Assembly: GCA_002633005.1 (NCBI GenBank)
Contig: NMRA01000613.1
Span: 136,861-200,860 of the forward strand
Source of the DNA: Phoronis australis
Lineage: Eukaryota; Phoronida; Phoronidae
Length of the DNA stretch: 64,000 nt
Reading direction: 5' to 3'
A program made the translations under genes and the position numbers. Shown here in pieces: positions 14,461 to 26,960 of this stretch (position 1 is the stretch's first letter; each line of letters starts with the position of its first letter). The notes under the pieces were generated by a model that was given only the letters and a program-made list of their open reading frames with translations, made no database searches and was not told the origin of the DNA.

Positions 14461-17400
14461 CTGGGGAGTATTCCCACACAGAACACGAGAACCAACATCT
14501 TGAGGAAGAGCTGTCTCAAAAGATCACAGCGCTCAAGTCTGTAAGTAGCTTACCATTGACTTCTATTAAAGCGGCAGAAACTCACCTTCCATCATCAAAA
14601 GCAACTTTTAATTTAGATCACTCAGTGTTATGAAACTGGTCTCAAATTGTTTCATAGTCAAGTTTTAGGTAATTTACTTTAGAGCTTTTGAATAACTAGT
14701 AATTATTATAATTGCTTTAGATCAGGCTCTACACGTTGGTTTGTCACGTGTCATTTTTATGCGCTGTGCACGTTAGCAAGGATTAACGAACTGCTAGTCC
14801 TTCGCAAACCCAAGACTGACTTCTTGTCTGAGTAAGGAGCACGTTGAAACCTATTTTGCAGCATAGGTGATCTACCTTACATCAGATGTTCAATTTGGAG
14901 ATGGAGCACATCAAGCTTATAGTAACTTTAAGTTACATTTCACTCTGTTCAACTGGCTGTAAAATGAAAATCAAATTAAGGCATTTACTCACATCAAGTC
15001 TGTCTCATGATATTCCTTTGTGACAGGATTGTATTGTATTATCAATAAGAACGTCAAGCGTGTGGGCGACTCAAAGTAAATACAGGCTTTGCCAATCCTG
15101 ATGCCACTGGTGTTAGTGAGTCGCAATGTGGACAAAAAATGAAAAGCGGACTCAGGTGCGATGAATCATTCTTCACTTATCGGACTTGTATCAGAAATGT
15201 TACTGTGTTAGCGCCCATGTACATGTATTTGGAAAAGTAGATTAATTATTGGCTGTCTCCCTCTCATGTGTAACTGTGGCTCGGCTGTTCGAAGTAACAT
15301 GGTTTGTTTGGTTCGTATTAATTGGCAGCAACTTCTTTTTGATTAACATGACATCATTTTGATATTTTGAACCCAATCGAATATAATAGAATCATTATGT
15401 CAAAATTTAAAACGATAATTAGCCCAGAGTTACTAATTATTACCGACTATGTACCTGGTCAATCTTTTCAACATAGGTTTGTAAAAGTGGTAAAACGCCC
15501 CTTTGGTTATCTGAATGGAGAAAAATACAAGACATGCATTTTTTTTTAAATGTAATGTGTTTGTGACTTTTTAGTCGTATTTGTAGGTCTAAAACAGGTC
15601 ATAATGTTGGCAGATATGCCATCATTAAACAGAATCTTTCTGACGCTGTTTGAAACCAACTGTTTCATGCCGAAGTCATTAATGTTGGCATTTTCTCCAT
15701 TTCAGCTGACAATTGACATTGGAAATGAAGTGAGAGAACAAAATAAGTATTTAAAAACGATGGTAAGTATGCTGTTTGGTTCAAATGAAAAGTTATTACT
15801 CTATGTGTTTAGCGTATTTCTTTGTCAATTCTGACTCGCTTTCATCTCAGTCATCATTTTCCTACAGAGAGCGAACATCATGTAGTAATTTGACCTATTT
15901 ATTCTTAAAATATGTTATTTCTATATTGTTTGTTGCCTGCGTGATATTGCACTCATGCATGAAACCTCGTATAAATTCAAACGTAGAATTGACCGTGTGA
16001 TGTTAGAGAACATTATCTTGTAGTGACATGCTTGACACACAAAATCTTTACCTAAACAGCTAGTTGTCCCTGAGCAGCTTTCCCTAGTTACAGTACAGTA
16101 CACACTAAAAACTGGTGGGACAAAAATTCTGTTGCCTGTGATGACGGGTTATAACTTGTCATTCCGTACGGTCAATTTCACTTGCAATCTGTTATTACGG
16201 CGTTGAATTCAACCCCCGCTCAGTCGAAGTGATAGACAATTCGGCGTCATTTTGTCCAATGGAGAGATCCAAATACACTAGGTGGCACTAGTGAAACAAT
16301 GATGCTGCATTTGAGTTTTCATGTGGGACACTCATCAAACCAGCATAGTCATGATGGTAGACAGCTTTCTGTTATCAATCTATTTATGTGTTAGAGAGAG
16401 GACCCTTTCCATATCGGCATCACTGAGTGACCATCGAGTCGTCCATTATTTTTGGCGTGCCTTAGTATTGTATACAAGCAGTTGCGAGTCAATGGCGAAT
16501 TTACGGGTAGTTCAGGGGTATTACACCCCTTCTTGAATAATGACTAGCAAAAAAAAAACTGACTACAAACCAACACGATTTGTGCAGTAATCTCCTATTG
16601 CTGAAATAAAAGATGTGTCCACTGAAGTGTCGCCATGGGGACAAACATTGCAAGCGGGGGCCTGTTTCATTAAAACTGACTTAAGACAGAAATTTGTCTT
16701 GTGCTCCGCAGTACTGCCAGTTACTAAGATAATTTATGTAAATTATTTCTAGAGGGTGACGCACTTATAATGGCTAAACGTTTTTTCGTTAATTGTGAAG
16801 TGTGAGCACAAGAACAAATTTCTGTCTCTTTTTTACGATTAAAAAGTCGCTTTTTTGAAACAGATCTCAGTGTGACTATTTACCTTAAACACTTTCTTGA
16901 TGTTCTTCAACTTGTGTGTGCTCAATTTCTTCCTGTCCAAACTCTTGTGTAAGCGTTGGCTTTGCTTAGACGTTAATAGTTACTATAAAACTGGGTACAT
17001 AGGGCCATGCCCTTATATTCGAAAGTTGTTTACATTCTAGCCTGAAAAAATCAATTTGAATATGATATTCACAACTCACCTGTTATGCTTTTTGTGTCTT
17101 TTTCTGTTATTTATTCAATATCTTCACGGAATGCTTTGAGCGTACAAATGTTTTGTCAACTTTCTCATTTCTTATTCTTATGGTCATGGGTGGTTGTGTG
17201 GCACCAAACTTGAGACAATTATTCTTGCTGGCTTTATATCCTATAAAGCTAGCCAGGTCTTATGCAGCAGCTTTTGTGTTATGTGCTCTGCTATTGAGAA
17301 GTGTTAGATCATGCTGAGTACTTTAATTTTTTCGCTTGGACAGTGCAATGCGCAGCTTTTTGTTATCACTTATATTCGTTAATCAGTTAATCCAAAGCAA

Positions 17401-17783
17401 AATGTTCCAGAGTCATGTGACCACGATGTAACTCGCCACATGGATACAATAGTTGTTACCTTGGCTAGAGCATTGTATGTAAAGTAAAGCTTGTTGTATC
17501 TCTTTAGACCGAAGAATATATCTGAGTAAGACAAAATGCTGCCTTGGTGAAACTTTTGTCTTAGTTGAGCAAAGATCAGATTTATGCATGTCTGACTTAC
17601 ACCAGTCTCTGTTGCACTTCATTTCAGGATGACGACTTTGATTCCTCGGGGGGACTCTTGAAGTCAACCATGGGTCGACTCATCAACATGAGTAAAGCTG
17701 GTCATAACAGATATCTATTGTACTTGTTTTTATTTGCTATATTTGTTTTTGTTGTATGCTGGTTTATAATTAAGTTTAGATAG
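14461..17783 (+). CDS. BET1: BET1-like Golgi vesicle SNARE, first exon not found
   Basis: BET1 is a tail-anchored Qc-SNARE of ER-to-Golgi transport. Three exons were found: 14461-14540 (EYSHTEHENQHLEEELSQKI...), 15706-15762 (LTIDIGNEVREQNKYLKTM) and 17628-17783 (DDDFDSSGGLLKSTMGRL... to the stop at 17781-17783). All have clean AG/GT boundaries and compatible phases. The EENxxL-type start, the heptad-spaced SNARE helix, the D-FDSxxGxLxxTMGRL core and a terminal membrane helix of about 18 residues ending IIKFR match the BET1 family in order and length. Exon 14461 starts in phase 1, so one short 5' exon with the ATG is missing. It may be only a few codons or lie in the gap at 11766-11963. A possible poly(A) signal is at 18875-18880. 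Confidence 0.88.
16661..16865. mobile_element. MITE-like inverted-repeat element in BET1 intron
   Basis: The left end CCTGTTTCATTAAAACTGAC continues to AGACAGAAATTTGTCTTGTGCTC. It is mirrored on the right by GAGCACAAGAACAAATTTCTGTCT and TTTTTGAAACAG. The arms are about 45-55 bp and imperfect; the whole is about 205 bp with no ORF. Target duplications are not clear. Confidence 0.65.
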
Positions 17784-18874
17784 TCAACTGAGGGGATTTT
17801 GTGGGGAGGGGGGGGGGGGGGNCGACATGTAGTAGTTAGAGGCGTAACTGTCATATCTGTGTTAAGTGTAACCCCCTTACTGATCCAATTGGGTTTGGCC
17901 GAAAAGCAAAATTCGTGCGAGCCTCTTATTGAAAATTAGTGTAGTGATGTGGTTGTGACTCAAAACTGCACTACATACCTTTCGAAACCCGATCTTAATG
18001 AACAGGGTCGTAAAATAGATGATCGACACTAACTTGCTGTCCTAGATAAAGTTGTATAGGGTTTGAAAAAAGAGCTTTGGCAAAAGTGATTTGGGCAATT
18101 GTTTTTCAAATGGTGAGGTGTGATTAATTTTGTTGTCCATATTTTGATACACATAATATATTTGTCTGCTCAATCCGAGTTGACCTCAGTAGCTCATAAA
18201 ACAGCAAAATCAGTTGTTAGTTGTTAAGGTAGAGGTCTGGCATTGATGTTTGAAACATTTGTAAGTAGTATACCACAGTATTGATGTTTACTGTGTGATC
18301 ATCCGACTAAATTAGTCTCTGAAATCTGCCGTTTTAGTGAAGTTAAATGTATCGACCAGTTTTAAAATATTACGTTGGATCAGCCAGTTGTCTTAAACCG
18401 TACTCTTAAAGTGATGTTATACCTATGCTTTCTATCAAGAAGAGTTGGATTTAGGTCACCGACCATTACAAAATTGGTCGCATTTTGTACATTACTCTGC
18501 GTAGAAATGATCTCTGAGTTTGGGAAGAACTGACAGTTGCGTAATTTTGTTCGACCAAGCTCATTAAATTTCACTGAATAACTGTCAGTTCCTCTGAAGT
18601 CGTTAAATCACCTCAAATTGAACTAAGGAACCATGAGAAACCAATTTCATAACAAACTTTTTTGTGGTAGTACTAGTAGGATTTCTGACCTCTTTAAGAG
18701 GGCTTGGTGTTTGTTGTTCACCAAGCAGTCTAAGTGAACAGCTCAAGTCAAATTCTGTGTGGTAAATGTAGATGACATAAGCAAAGAACTTCAACAAAAG
18801 CTTTAAAAATCCATAGGCTACACTATAGGATAATTTTGACACAAAGTTTTATATGTTGTGCAATTACAAGTTAT

Positions 18875-18880
18875 AATAAA
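18875..18880 (+). terminator. Possible poly(A) signal of BET1
   Basis: AATAAA about 1.1 kb after the BET1 stop; it fits a long 3' UTR. The assignment is inferred from position. Confidence 0.3.
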
Positions 18881-20600
18881 GATGAGGAATTTAGGCAGTG
18901 TTTGCATCAAGTGCAAAGAGGATTATGGATAGTGGTGCCCTTCTTCCACCAATGAAACACATACCTAAGGAAAGATATCTAGGGCTTGGAATTTCCTGTT
19001 TTAGGAGGATTTCCTCTTTTTGGTTTTGATTTCCTATTATTTTATTTCCAATTTCCACTTACTTGCTACCTTTCTTTGCCATCATTTTGACTTTATTCAT
19101 GCAAAAGAACTTTCTTGCAGTTAAATTTTACAACACAAAAATGTTTCTATCACGTAACCCTATTTATTTGTAGAATGATACATGACCTAAAAAAATTCCT
19201 CAGTATTTTTTGTCATGGGTCTCAAAGCCGTGGATTTTCATTGCAGGTTTTGCTCTTCTGGTATGGGCACACATCAGTTTTTGTCTGTTGGTGTATGGCC
19301 AATGAAGTTTACATTTACAAAGTCAATTGATTTTAATGGTAATTTGTTTTCAGATGTCTTTGGTAAATGACTTTCTAAACCACTCTGAGCTGGTGGCGTG
19401 TTACAACTATTACCAAAATCTCCTTGTCTATTTACACTGACCTCTTGTCTAATTACATCCCTGCTCGTTCTTCTAAGAATGCAGGAGCACCTGACGATGG
19501 CCGGAGAATAGACAAACCGAAGCATCATGGCAATGTAAGTAGATAAGAGGTCGGTGTAAATACATGTAGACCAAAAGATTTTAATTGTAGTCTTGGGTTA
19601 ATACAAGGCAGATAATCACTGTTATGTATTTGTACATAGATAATAAAAAGATTATTTGAAACTCAATGACTATTCTTTGTTTTTTCATTTACAGTTGTAT
19701 AGGTTGTGTGATCTCTGGCAGGCATAGGAGTTCCACAAATAGAAGTTGGAGAAGAGATGTGTTAATGTAGATTTACCCAGAAGTACAGTTGCATTTCACT
19801 TCTAGTTCCATTTTTAGTCTTGCCGAGTGCCGAGTGCTGGTCAATGGCAAAGTTGTGAATCCTTTGAGGTGAACTGCACCAAAAGAAGTACTGTTATCAA
19901 GACGCGTGAAAATTAGTACGTCATCGAATATTGTCTGAAAACATTGAAACATCTTGTAAAAACGCAAATGATTGCATTTTAGTTGAAGGTATTGGCTTTA
20001 TCTGAAAGAAACTGTTACTAAGAAATTTATCAAAGAACCCGTGGACTACACTGTAAGGTATTGCATTCAACAGTAAATGTAAAACGAACGTGGCTCGTAT
20101 TTGCATGAAATATTTCAAAACTGGCATTAAATAACATGTTGAAATGTACCCCCATCTAAAGTAGGTGTCTACCAGTTGGAAAATCACAATCTAGTATTAT
20201 TCATAATTTTCAATAGATGATTCGGAAAACTGAACCTTATACAATTTGGCAATGAGAACTGCCTGTTTGCGAACTATGAATGTACGTTTCTTGCACGTGA
20301 AAATTTGACTTACCGTAATGCGTGAGCACGGAAGTGATTGGACCATATGACTGAACTGACGCCACACAGCGCAGCGTACGAAGGTATTCTTCTAAGAACG
20401 AAGTCAGCGCGTTGCATAACTTTAGAAAAAGTACGCGTTGAGTAAGCACCTTCAAACGTGCAGAAATGTACTCGTTTAAGAACCCTTTGGTGTATACACT
20501 GACTATCGTTGGCCAAATGGGTCGTGAACTCTAAGTACGCCGTTAAACGTGCGCAAGTTACATGTACTTCTTGTTACAGGCGTAAAACAATTATTTAGAG
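18881..20600. other. Intergenic, no gene recognised
   Basis: No exon with family resemblance was seen. Open frames at 19274-19528 and 19921-20187 (-) are short and unsupported. The short repeat at 20405-20490 (partner at 8220-8320) is the only structure noted. Confidence 0.4.
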
Positions 20601-20605
20601 GCGTA

Positions 20606-20885
20606 CAGCAGGCCCGTAGCCAGCATTGCGCGAGGGGTGGTTCGAGTTTCTTGAACGCTGGACCTTTGATATTTTGCAAACGTCGACACTGTCAGTAATT
20701 TCCTCAGTTGACGCAACTTTATTATAGGGGAAGGAGATTTGTATACTGGTACTCAGCGATGGTTCTCGGCTCTGTTTCTACATTTGGCGGAATTGTAAAT
20801 ACCCGTGCCGTGACGGTTTTACGTTGCTCGCAAAAAACAGGATGTAATGTGTGGTGCAGAACTTTCACGCGTTACCTCAGTGACG
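20606..20885. repeat. Dispersed repeat, copy 2 (partner at 541-830)
   Basis: Same orientation as the 541-830 copy. It begins AGCAGGCCCGTAGCCAGCATT and keeps ATATTTTGCAAACGTCGACAC and the terminal CGCGTTACCTC. It directly abuts a GGCGGATTTA-family copy on its right. Confidence 0.75.
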
Positions 20886-21025
20886 GATTTAGAGGGGGCC
20901 AAGGGGGGGGGGGCCATGTCCCGCCCTAAAATTCTCCCAGATTCCATTTGGCAGTTCGGAGTGTGAATGTTTGACGGGCAATACCCTGGCGTATACTCTG
21001 CCCTGGCCCACGTAACTCAAAGTAT
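20878..21025. repeat. GGATTTAG-family dispersed repeat, copy 1
   Basis: Shares with 22215-22375 and 58388-58555 an ordered set of blocks: GACGGATTTAGAGGGG, a C/G run, 'ccatttggcagttc', 'gacgggcaa' and 'ctctgccc'. About 150-170 bp with no coding frame. A G-run of nine interrupts it. Confidence 0.7.
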
Positions 21026-21603
21026 CAGCCACAGCACTTATAGTTCGAGTTTGTGAAAATCGATAGGCTCACTACTAATATAACAACCATGGTGCAGACC
21101 CGTACAGGAAGGGCATATCACACTCCCGATGTTGCAATCCAGGGGAGGCACACTGTAAAAACTTTTCAAATTTCATTAGTAGTTTTTTACTGTTTTTCAG
21201 ATAGGCAAATGTCGTTAAGTGAAAGTTGTTATTTGGTGAACGGGTGATTTTCTTTACTTCAGCCTGCAACTAAAGTCACTGAAGCATAACCAGTTCCTAA
21301 TCCGATGGCGCCAAAAATATATATCGATTTTAGTATTTACATAGGCCTAGATGCCAGTCAGAAACCAACGTGCACTCTCTCCATGAGGGCATCTTACGGG
21401 CCTAATCAATAAGAACCCGAAAAGATTGGCCGCTTTGGATGCCATCCATGGACTGGGCAACTCAGCATGAAAGAATCCTAATGATTGCTAAAAAAATTCA
21501 AATAAATGATCGTTCCTTTTTGATCGAGTTTAGGCCTAATGAGAATTTCTGATGCGTGTGTGTAGAAAAGTTTGATTAAGTTTGTAAATCGCGCCTCTGT
21601 TAA

Positions 21604-21675
21604 CATGGGCGGCACAGCACTGAAAAAGTGTGGGGAGAGATATAGCCCCCAGCCCCCTATGTTGCGCCGCATATG
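21604..21675. repeat. Palindromic repeat family (partner at 34878-34947, inverted)
   Basis: Runs from 'catgggcggcacagcactgaaa' to 'cccctatgttgcgccgc'. The two ends are imperfect inverted repeats (CATGGGCGGC / GCGCCGC). The 34878-34947 copy has the same structure in reverse orientation. Confidence 0.55.
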
Positions 21676-22214
21676 CTGTACTCTGAAAAAAAAATTTTTT
21701 GGATGCTAAATGTAAATGCTTGCGTATGTGACTATGCGTACAGTAATCATGTAATGTATTACATATATATATATGTACTGTGGGCCGATGGCCTCGAGTG
21801 CAAATAAATGAAATGAAAGTAAATTTCCGAAAAAAGGAAATGAGCAGCAATTGAATGCTGTATGCCAGGTTTTCAATTTTTATCACTTTATAAACAATCT
21901 CGAGAATATACAAAAGGAATGCGACAGACGGCTCCATTATCCGTTTAGAGAAATACAATTTTACATTCATTAAAATTGTCTTCTGGAATTTAAAAGGCTA
22001 TGACCATGCTATGCAAAAATTGCGCTTTGAAAATATATTATATGAATAATAAAATGCACGTTTTCAAGTGAATTTAAATGATGTATGCTGCAAATTTGAG
22101 GTCGATGACCTGACCAGAGCCTTTAAATGGTAAATCAAGCACTGGTGGTTGACAAAGTTTTTCTTAAATTTCCTCTCTTCTCCATGTTTCATTGTGATTC
22201 TTCTTTCGTCTGCC

Positions 22215-22375
22215 CTCGGCCCCAGTTCATCCCTGAAACCCCCAAGAGGGCCATGCTCCCAAATTATCCCGGACTCCATTTGGCAGTTCGGGGGTGCGAA
22301 TGTCTAACGGGCAAAATCCTGGCTAATATTCTACCCGCCTCCCCCCAACTCAAAACCCTGGATCCGTCCTTGCTT
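22215..22375. repeat. GGATTTAG-family dispersed repeat, copy 2
   Basis: Carries 'ctccatttggcagttcggg', 'aacgggcaaaatcctggctaata' and 'ccctggatcc', closely matching 58388-58555. Confidence 0.65.
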
Positions 22376-22959
22376 ATGATTGGCTAGAGTAATTATGTTG
22401 TCCAATGAGAATGATGGTTACCTAACCTGATGACCTGTCTCATAATATTACGAGTTTGCTGTTAATGAGTAAACCCAACTTTAAACAACAATAACTTAAT
22501 TTGCAATTTTGAGCGTGGTAACCCGCCCACCCCCAAACATACTGTGATGTATTGAGATAACCCTGACATGTGTTACTTGCGGCTTCTAACATGACTTTGC
22601 CACTAAAACTTAATTTAGATGACTTCTCAAGAATTGGCCGTCTGACTACAGAGTGAACTTAACGTCGGCTTGTATTTAAAAGAAACGGAAACGTGGGCCT
22701 ACACCAGTGTGCATGCATGCATGTCAATGCAACAATCCACAATGGAAGGGACACTGGATGAAGAACAACATACATGTATTTGACAAACATCGTCTTAAAA
22801 ATGAAAATGTCTAGTGCACTTTCAATATTGCTATCAAGTATCAGATAAGAAACCTATTTCTGCTGTTTTGTTTCTTGGCCGATTTTAAAGGCATATTCAC
22901 GCTGCATTACACTTGGGGAGCTCTCTCGGTGATAGGTAGCCACAGTTGTGTGTTCAACG

Positions 22960-24040
22960 CATAGGCGGATTTAGGGGGGGGGGGGCCAGGGGGCCCGGCC
23001 CCCCCNNNNNNNNNNNNNNNNNNNNNNNNNNNNNNNNNNNNNNNNNNNNNNNNNNNNNNNNNNNNNNNNNNNNNNNNNNNNNNNNNNNNNNNNNNNNNNN
23101 NNNNNNNNNNNNNNNNNNNNNNNNNNNNNNNNNNNNNNNNNNNNNNNNNNNNNNNNNNNNNNNNNNNNNNNNNNNNNNNNNNNNNNNNNNNNNNNNNNNN
23201 NNNNNNNNNNNNNNNNNNNNNNNNNNNNNNNNNNNNNNNNNNNNNNNNNNNNNNNNNNNNNNNNNNNNNNNNNNNNNNNNNNNNNNNNNNNNNNNNNNNN
23301 NNNNNNNNNNNNNNNNNNNNNNNNNNNNNNNNNNNNNNNNNNNNNNNNNNNNNNNNNNNNNNNNNNNNNNNNNNNNNNNNNNNNNNNNNNNNNNNNNNNN
23401 NNNNNNNNNNNNNNNNNNNNNNNNNNNNNNNNNNNNNNNNNNNNNNNNNNNNNNNNNNNNNNNNNNNNNNNNNNNNNNNNNNNNNNNNNNNNNNNNNNNN
23501 NNNNNNNNNNNNNNNNNNNNNNNNNNNNNNNNNNNNNNNNNNNNNNNNNNNNNNNNNNNNNNNNNNNNNNNNNNNNNNNNNNNNNNNNNNNNNNNNNNNN
23601 NNNNNNNNNNNNNNNNNNNNNNNNNNNNNNNNNNNNNNNNNNNNNNNNNNNNNNNNNNNNNNNNNNNNNNNNNNNNNNNNNNNNNNNNNNNNNNNNNNNN
23701 NNNNNNNNNNNNNNNNNNNNNNNNNNNNNNNNNNNNNNNNNNNNNNNNNNNNNNNNNNNNNNNNNNNNNNNNNNNNNNNNNNNNNNNNNNNNNNNNNNNN
23801 NNNNNNNNNNNNNNNNNNNNNNNNNNNNNNNNNNNNNNNNNNNNNNNNNNNNNNNNNNNNNNNNNNNNNNNNNNNNNNNNNNNNNNNNNNNNNNNNNNNN
23901 NNNNNNNNNNNNNNNNNNNNNNNNNCTCCCCCCATTCGGTGCTATGCGCATCTACAATCGTGGTTCAGTTTGCGCAAATGTTTACAGCCGGACAAAATGT
24001 TGCCCCCCCCCTTGTGATATCCTAGATCCGCCACTGCAAC
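22960..24040. mobile_element. Repeat bounded by GGCGGATTTAGG ends, interior is a 920-N gap
   Basis: The left end reads 'aggcggatttagggg' followed by long G and C runs. The right end reads 'cctagatccgccactg' after a C-run. The two ends are thus inverted relatives of one another. The gap (23006-23925) starts inside the C-run. The element interior is unknown, and open frames crossing the N run are artefacts. Confidence 0.5.
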
Positions 24041-24269
24041 GTCAATGAATAATAAAAATCTCCTCTAATCGTCTTCATGTGCACGATCCTGTCATCTACG
24101 CGAACACCACATGAGAAGCAAATTCTAACCAACTTAGTTATCACTGTAGTTATAGTAGTACTAGTAGCTGCAATGATTTTGTTGTCCTTTTCCGTGCGGG
24201 TGGGATTCGTTTGAACCCCCAACCCCCCTCCCCGGCTACGTTCCTGTACAGTACATTATACACTTCGTA

Positions 24270-24475
24270 AAGTAACCTTTAACGGCGTTAAGTAATTATT
24301 TGCAGCGTAAAATAAATATTTGCGGCGTAAAGTAATTATTTCAGTTGCACCGTACGTAAAATAGGCCTACGAATTACGCCACAAATAATTACTTTACGCC
24401 TCTAAATAATTACTTTACGCCTCTAAATAATTACTTTACGCCTCTAAATAATTACTTTACGCCTCAAACAAAATT
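24270..24475. repeat. Tandem 'TAATTACTTTACGCC' array with an inverted half
   Basis: Between about 24365 and 24466 the unit TAATTACTTTACGCCTCTAAA (about 21 bp) repeats four times. Between about 24280 and 24345 the same unit occurs about three times in reverse orientation (GCGTAAAGTAATTATTTG). The halves can fold into a long hairpin. A single unit also occurs at about 20580-20605. It lies about 300 bases upstream of the ACCS ATG. Confidence 0.8.
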
Positions 24476-24514
24476 ACCTCAGGCACGTTACTGAACCGCG
24501 TAACGAGCTCTCCG

Positions 24515-24522
24515 TGACGTCA
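24515..24522. promoter_or_regulatory. CRE palindrome TGACGTCA upstream of ACCS
   Basis: A perfect TGACGTCA (bZIP/CREB consensus) 258 bases before the ACCS ATG, in a locally GC-richer stretch that is the likely promoter. Function is inferred from position only. Confidence 0.35.
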
Positions 24523-24779
24523 GCTTGTGAGGCACGGGCAATGAGCAATATAACATAGTTACATTTATCTCATTGGGCCCGCGACGGCGGAAAGTTGACG
24601 TTTTGCAATAATGAACAACAGGGGGCGCAACCGGAGTAGCAATGGGGAAAACTCGCGTGTGTCTATAGACTGGAGCAATTCGTGTCTGTGAATGATTAGA
24701 AAGAATGACTTGAAAATTGAATAATACTTGACCTTTTAGCACCTAGGCCATAGAAAGCAGATCTGTGGTAGAAGTAAGG

Positions 24780-26923
24780 ATGGCGTCCGGCGGTCTGTCA
24801 GCTAGATGTTCGGGAACTGTTGATAAACAGAGCTTTTTAACAGAGACATTCTCATCTGTTTCAACTAATGAATACGATCCAGCAGTGGCACAAACGGTTA
24901 GTAGGCCTACAGTTGGAATACTGGTTAGTTATAGGCAGGCGTAGTTGGTGCACCAACCTGCTTTAAGTAGTACTGAATGTTTCCCTAGGCTAGGACGATT
25001 GTCAAAGGAAGAGCTGTCACACTGGTAAAGGTAGTTCTCACCAAGTTTTCAACAAAGATTTCGAGGCAACCATTTGCATGGGCTGTATTTTGGATCGCTA
25101 GGCCTACCTCTAGCTTTGAAAGGTATCAGTTGATGTATCAATTATTTTCCTAGGATGAACATTTTTTTCACAATTGATCAAAATGTTCTCTGATTGTACG
25201 TCCGTCACAAATGGAATTGCTCATACTTATGGGTCACTTTTGAAGACCTGTGGGTCATTAATTCGTGTCGGCCACATGGGGTTATGTTAATTTTATTGCA
25301 TGCTTTTTGCTTGTGCTTAACTCTCTCTAGGATTGTGTAGTTCTACCTGTTTCCCTCATTTCCTTTCTAAAATTTATAGTCGCTTTTTCGTTTCCATGAC
25401 TTTCATACATGTAGCCAACGGACATTGGCCTTAAATACCGGTACTTGATAAAACAAGTTTTGTAAATGTGCAATGGTTGCTCTAACTGATCTTACTGTTT
25501 CTTACTTTTTGTAAAAATCCTACTTTTTGTGAAAAGCTGTTGGAGGCCTGGATGAAAAGATCGAGGCCTTCATAATATATTTTCCGTATATTTGGAAACT
25601 TGGCATTGTTTGATACACTTACAGTGTAATATCTGTGTTTTATTGTGTGGTGTCTGTGGTTGTCTTTGGAACTGAGATAGTTATGTGGAGACTTTCCTAA
25701 TTACTTATGTTACACCGCTGGACAAGACAGTGTACATAATATTTTGTTTTAAATAATTTTACGGCAGCATCTTTCGTACTACTACTAGTACTATACTGCA
25801 GCAGCAGCTGCTTGCATTGAGTTTAATGTTTTACCATTTGCTTGGATCGAATGTTTTGTAATTGGTGCGCGCAGTAATTATTCTTGTGGCTAGACGACAT
25901 GTGATAGCGGACCCAGTTTAATGCGTTAGTTGACCTGACGCAGGCAAACACAGTGCATTAATGAAATTTTTTTATGTCACTGACGTGGCTCGGCCCTAAA
26001 AATTCCCTGATGTATGCTAGCCGTGATACATGTAGTTGACTCACTAGAACTGAATGTTATCTTGTTATTAAAGCTGCCTTTCACCTGCTTTACCGCGTTG
26101 AAAATAAAAGTCGAATTAGGCCTTCTGCTGTCATAGAATCTGTCTGCGCAGGACGCTCACCCTTTTAACCTAACATTTTTAAGGAAGAAAAACGGTCTAT
26201 GACCAATGTTGCTCACTTACCAAGTTATATTTTAATTTCATTGCATTTGTAAACATGGGGGTACGTACACTACATCACTGTTTCTGCATCACATGGTATC
26301 ATAACGTTGTATGGCCATTTATTTTTCTTTGATGATAATAAGCACCATGTTGTTATTAAAAAGGCAATAATTTAATTTGCAGTGCCTATTTGTGTTACTG
26401 AATTCCACATGGGGGTACGTACACTACATTTTGTAATTTTTGGCCCATTTTCAACATAGCAGAACCCAGTCAATATCCAAACTTTTGGTTTGTTTAGATA
26501 TTGAATAATTTGCAGCATAACTTGTTATGGTTTTTATTTTATTAAATAGGTAACAGGTTGCTACCGCTTAATAATGCCAAGTATCGGCTTTTTAACATAA
26601 AACATAGCATAGCAGGTCGGAGCAAAAGTTACACATTGATTCCAACACAACAGCAACTTGACGTGTATTCCTTTAGGTCTCTTCTTATTTATACTTTAGC
26701 ACGGTAAGAATTCTTTTATAAGAATATTTTAGTGTCTTGAATTTTCCAAAAGCTTAATTAGCATTTCTTTACAAACACGAGACAGCAACAGAAAACAATA
26801 TGATCATTAAGTTAACATTTTGTTTAATTTACATTTTATGAAATTCACAAATTTGCTTCACATTTTACACAGCATATGTTGGTCATGCTTTCCTGAGTAC
26901 TTTTTACTGCTGTTGCTGCTGCT

Positions 26924-26960
<37 letters not shown>

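Noticed and set aside
17822-17822. Single n at 17822 (and at 57988) as possible duplication joints
   Set aside because: No flanking duplication seen; the first follows a G homopolymer, a simple base-call problem.
22907-24025. Open frames of 326-359 codons at 22.9-24.0 kb
   Set aside because: Almost entirely translated N gap with proline/glycine ends from homopolymers.
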